From: JAGOUY01 sp964541725
GTDB lineage: Bacteria > Patescibacteriota > Patescibacteriia > 2-12-FULL-60-25
Length of the DNA stretch: 5,656 bases
Direction: 5' to 3'
NCBI GenBank assembly: GCA_964541725.1
Contig: CAZIQG010000064.1
Span: forward strand, 1-5,656
Shown here: positions 4,842-5,656 of the stretch, piece by piece
Layout of the letters: every line of letters starts with the position of its first letter
How positions within the stretch are numbered: position 1 is the first letter of the stretch
The notes under the pieces: model-generated
Database searches by the model: none
Told to the model about the DNA's origin: nothing
Seen by the model: the letters and a program-made list of their open reading frames with translations, nothing else
Translations under genes and position numbers: made by a program

Positions 4842-5462
4842 ATGGCATGGATGGCAACGTCTGAGCGGGTCGCGGCGTGCTTCGAGGAATCTCCTCTCTT
4901 GCAGATGAATGGTGTGACGGTCGAGCGCGCACACGAGATCGTCGAAAGGCTCGGATTCCGTGAGGTGTCGTTCGATGGCATCGAGAAGCTGCGTGAAGTG
5001 GTCGGTAAGGCGCAATATCGGCGTGGAGCGCATCCGAATCAGGCGCCGGAGATCTTCGACTGTTCATCTCTCGTAAAGTGGTGGTATGGACTGCACGGGA
5101 TCAAGCTGCGTCGGTATGCCCTCGATCAACGGGAGCAGGGGAGGGCGGTATCTAAACAGGAAAAGCTGCGGCTCGGAGATCTTATCTTTTCGAGGGGGCA
5201 TTGGGGGCGTTACTATACCGATCCTGAAGATGGCGTGGGACACGTGGGGATTTGTACCGGTCAACAGACCGTGATCCATGCGGCTTCCTCTGATGTGGGA
5301 GTGATCGAAGTTCCTGTGTCTGAGTTTTGTCCTGACGATTCCTGCTTTCGTGGTGTACGGCGCTTTTTTCCCTCTCACGAGCTCTTCATCTACGACATTC
5401 CGTCCGATAAATGCGTCGAATATACGACGGATCTGGAGTGGTCCATTATTCACTGCCTCTGA
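4842..5462 (+). CDS. NlpC/P60-family cysteine peptidase, probably cell-wall hydrolase (206 aa)
   Basis: NlpC/P60 enzymes are papain-like cysteine peptidases; most cut peptidoglycan stem peptides. Visible catalytic features are the nucleophile in FDCSSLVKWWYG (Cys74), the histidine in GVGHVGICTG (His134), and the third polar position in VIHAAS (His146). LGDLIFSRGHWG (111-122) before the His block matches the family's GDLVFF region, with a longer insert than usual. Residues 1-60 form a separate segment with no recognised fold (VTVERAHEIVERLGF). There is no signal peptide, so export, if any, needs another route, or the enzyme acts inside. ATG codons at 4833, 4842 and 4851 are in frame; AAGGGA at 4828-4833 is best spaced for 4842. 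The C-terminal 26 residues after the domain are also unrecognised. It shares a strand with the transporter but has a separate structured leader. Confidence 0.85.
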   Translation: MAWMATSERVAACFEESPLLQMNGVTVERAHEIVERLGFREVSFDGIEKLREVVGKAQYRRGAHPNQAPEIFDCSSLVKWWYGLHGIKLRRYALDQREQGRAVSKQEKLRLGDLIFSRGHWGRYYTDPEDGVGHVGICTGQQTVIHAASSDVGVIEVPVSEFCPDDSCFRGVRRFFPSHELFIYDIPSDKCVEYTTDLEWSIIHCL

Positions 5463-5485
5463 GGGTTGGTTTTAAGTCTCTCCTT

Positions 5486-5529
5486 CAACCCTGTTCCTGT
5501 CTGGGAATGGGGTTGTTGTCTGTATTTGA
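5486..5529 (+). terminator. terminator-like hairpin after the NlpC/P60 gene
   Basis: The outer arms caaccc (5486-5491) and gggttg (5510-5515) enclose an inner ttcc/ggaa stem. A T-rich but interrupted tail follows (ttgtctgtattt, 5516-5527). The stop codon of the peptidase gene is 24 bases upstream. A further gggttg at 5463-5468 can pair with the same caaccc, giving an alternative fold. Confidence 0.5.
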
Positions 5530-5544
5530 AGATCGTGATAAAAA
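5516..5544 (+). promoter_or_regulatory. possible promoter of tRNA-Leu
   Basis: TTGTCT (5516-5521) and TAAAAA (5539-5544) are 17 bases apart, each matching consensus at four of six positions. Transcription would start about seven bases before the tRNA. The match is weak and overlaps the tail of the preceding hairpin. Confidence 0.28.
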
Positions 5545-5557
5545 GACGCTGCCTCCT

Positions 5558-5642
5558 GCCCGGGTGGCGGAATTGGTAGACGCACCAGACTTAAAATCAG
5601 GCACCGAAAGGTATAAGGGTTCGAGTCCCTTCCTGGGCACCA
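5558..5642 (+). tRNA. trnL(UAA): tRNA-Leu, anticodon UAA
   Basis: This is a class II tRNA of 85 bases including an encoded CCA (5640-5642). The acceptor stem 5558-5564 pairs with 5632-5638 (one G-U), and the discriminator base is A5639, as expected for leucine. The D arm has the GGTAGACGC pattern. The anticodon loop 5590-5596 carries TAA at 5592-5594. A short long-type variable arm (acc-gaaa-ggt, 5603-5612) follows. The T arm is 5615-5631 with loop TTCGAGT. The anticodon stem (5585-5589 with 5597-5601) contains one A-A mismatch (5587 and 5599). It reads UUA and, by wobble, UUG codons. Confidence 0.95.
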
Positions 5643-5656
5643 CATGTAAAATCCCG

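Noticed and set aside
1..5656. CRISPR array, defence island or prophage
   Set aside because: No evenly spaced direct repeats with unique spacers and no nuclease, integrase or phage structural genes are present.

Overview
The window is bacterial chromosomal DNA. It holds a ribosomal protein L1 gene with a consensus sigma-70-type promoter, intrinsic terminators and a tRNA-Leu with an encoded CCA end. The lineage cannot be fixed from this sequence. Compact genes, housekeeping genes without a clear Shine-Dalgarno (SD) sequence and the style of the L1 protein would suit a Patescibacteria/CPR-like metagenomic genome, but that is a guess. A run of ten N at 664-673 marks a scaffold join, so this is a draft assembly.

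Layout: the left half is read entirely on the minus strand and the right half entirely on the plus strand. Minus strand, from the middle outward: rplA (2068-2760) with a strong promoter at 2823-2850 and a symmetric terminator at 2020-2056; a 37-residue membrane protein (1862-1975); a 143-residue exported or membrane-anchored protein of unknown function (1261-1692); and a long-type dCTP deaminase (1-1107), interrupted by the N run and cut by the window edge. Each of the two small unknown genes has a strong SD and is followed by a copy of the same two-hairpin 3' element. Plus strand: a RimK-family ATP-grasp ligase (2991-3935), a VUT/YhhQ-family queuosine-precursor transporter (4111-4767), a NlpC/P60-type cysteine peptidase (4842-5462) and tRNA-Leu(UAA) (5558-5642).

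The divergent point between rplA and the RimK-like gene holds a 120-base, almost symmetric palindrome. It has 17-base inverted ends and a 7-base direct repeat (ATCATTT) close outside each end, so it looks like a MITE-type insertion. The 3' end of the RimK-like gene runs into heptamer repeats (cgtgaaN) that recur in inverted orientation downstream. No gene-free stretch exceeds 300 bases; the intergenic pieces mostly hold hairpins, which are listed individually.

The genes do not form one pathway. They cover nucleotide metabolism (dCTP deaminase), translation (L1, tRNA-Leu, possible S6-type glutamylation by the RimK-like ligase, supply of tRNA queuosine) and cell-wall turnover (NlpC/P60). No defence system, CRISPR array or prophage is visible. 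The most novel material is the palindromic element, the repeated double-hairpin 3' element and the two small membrane/exported genes it follows.
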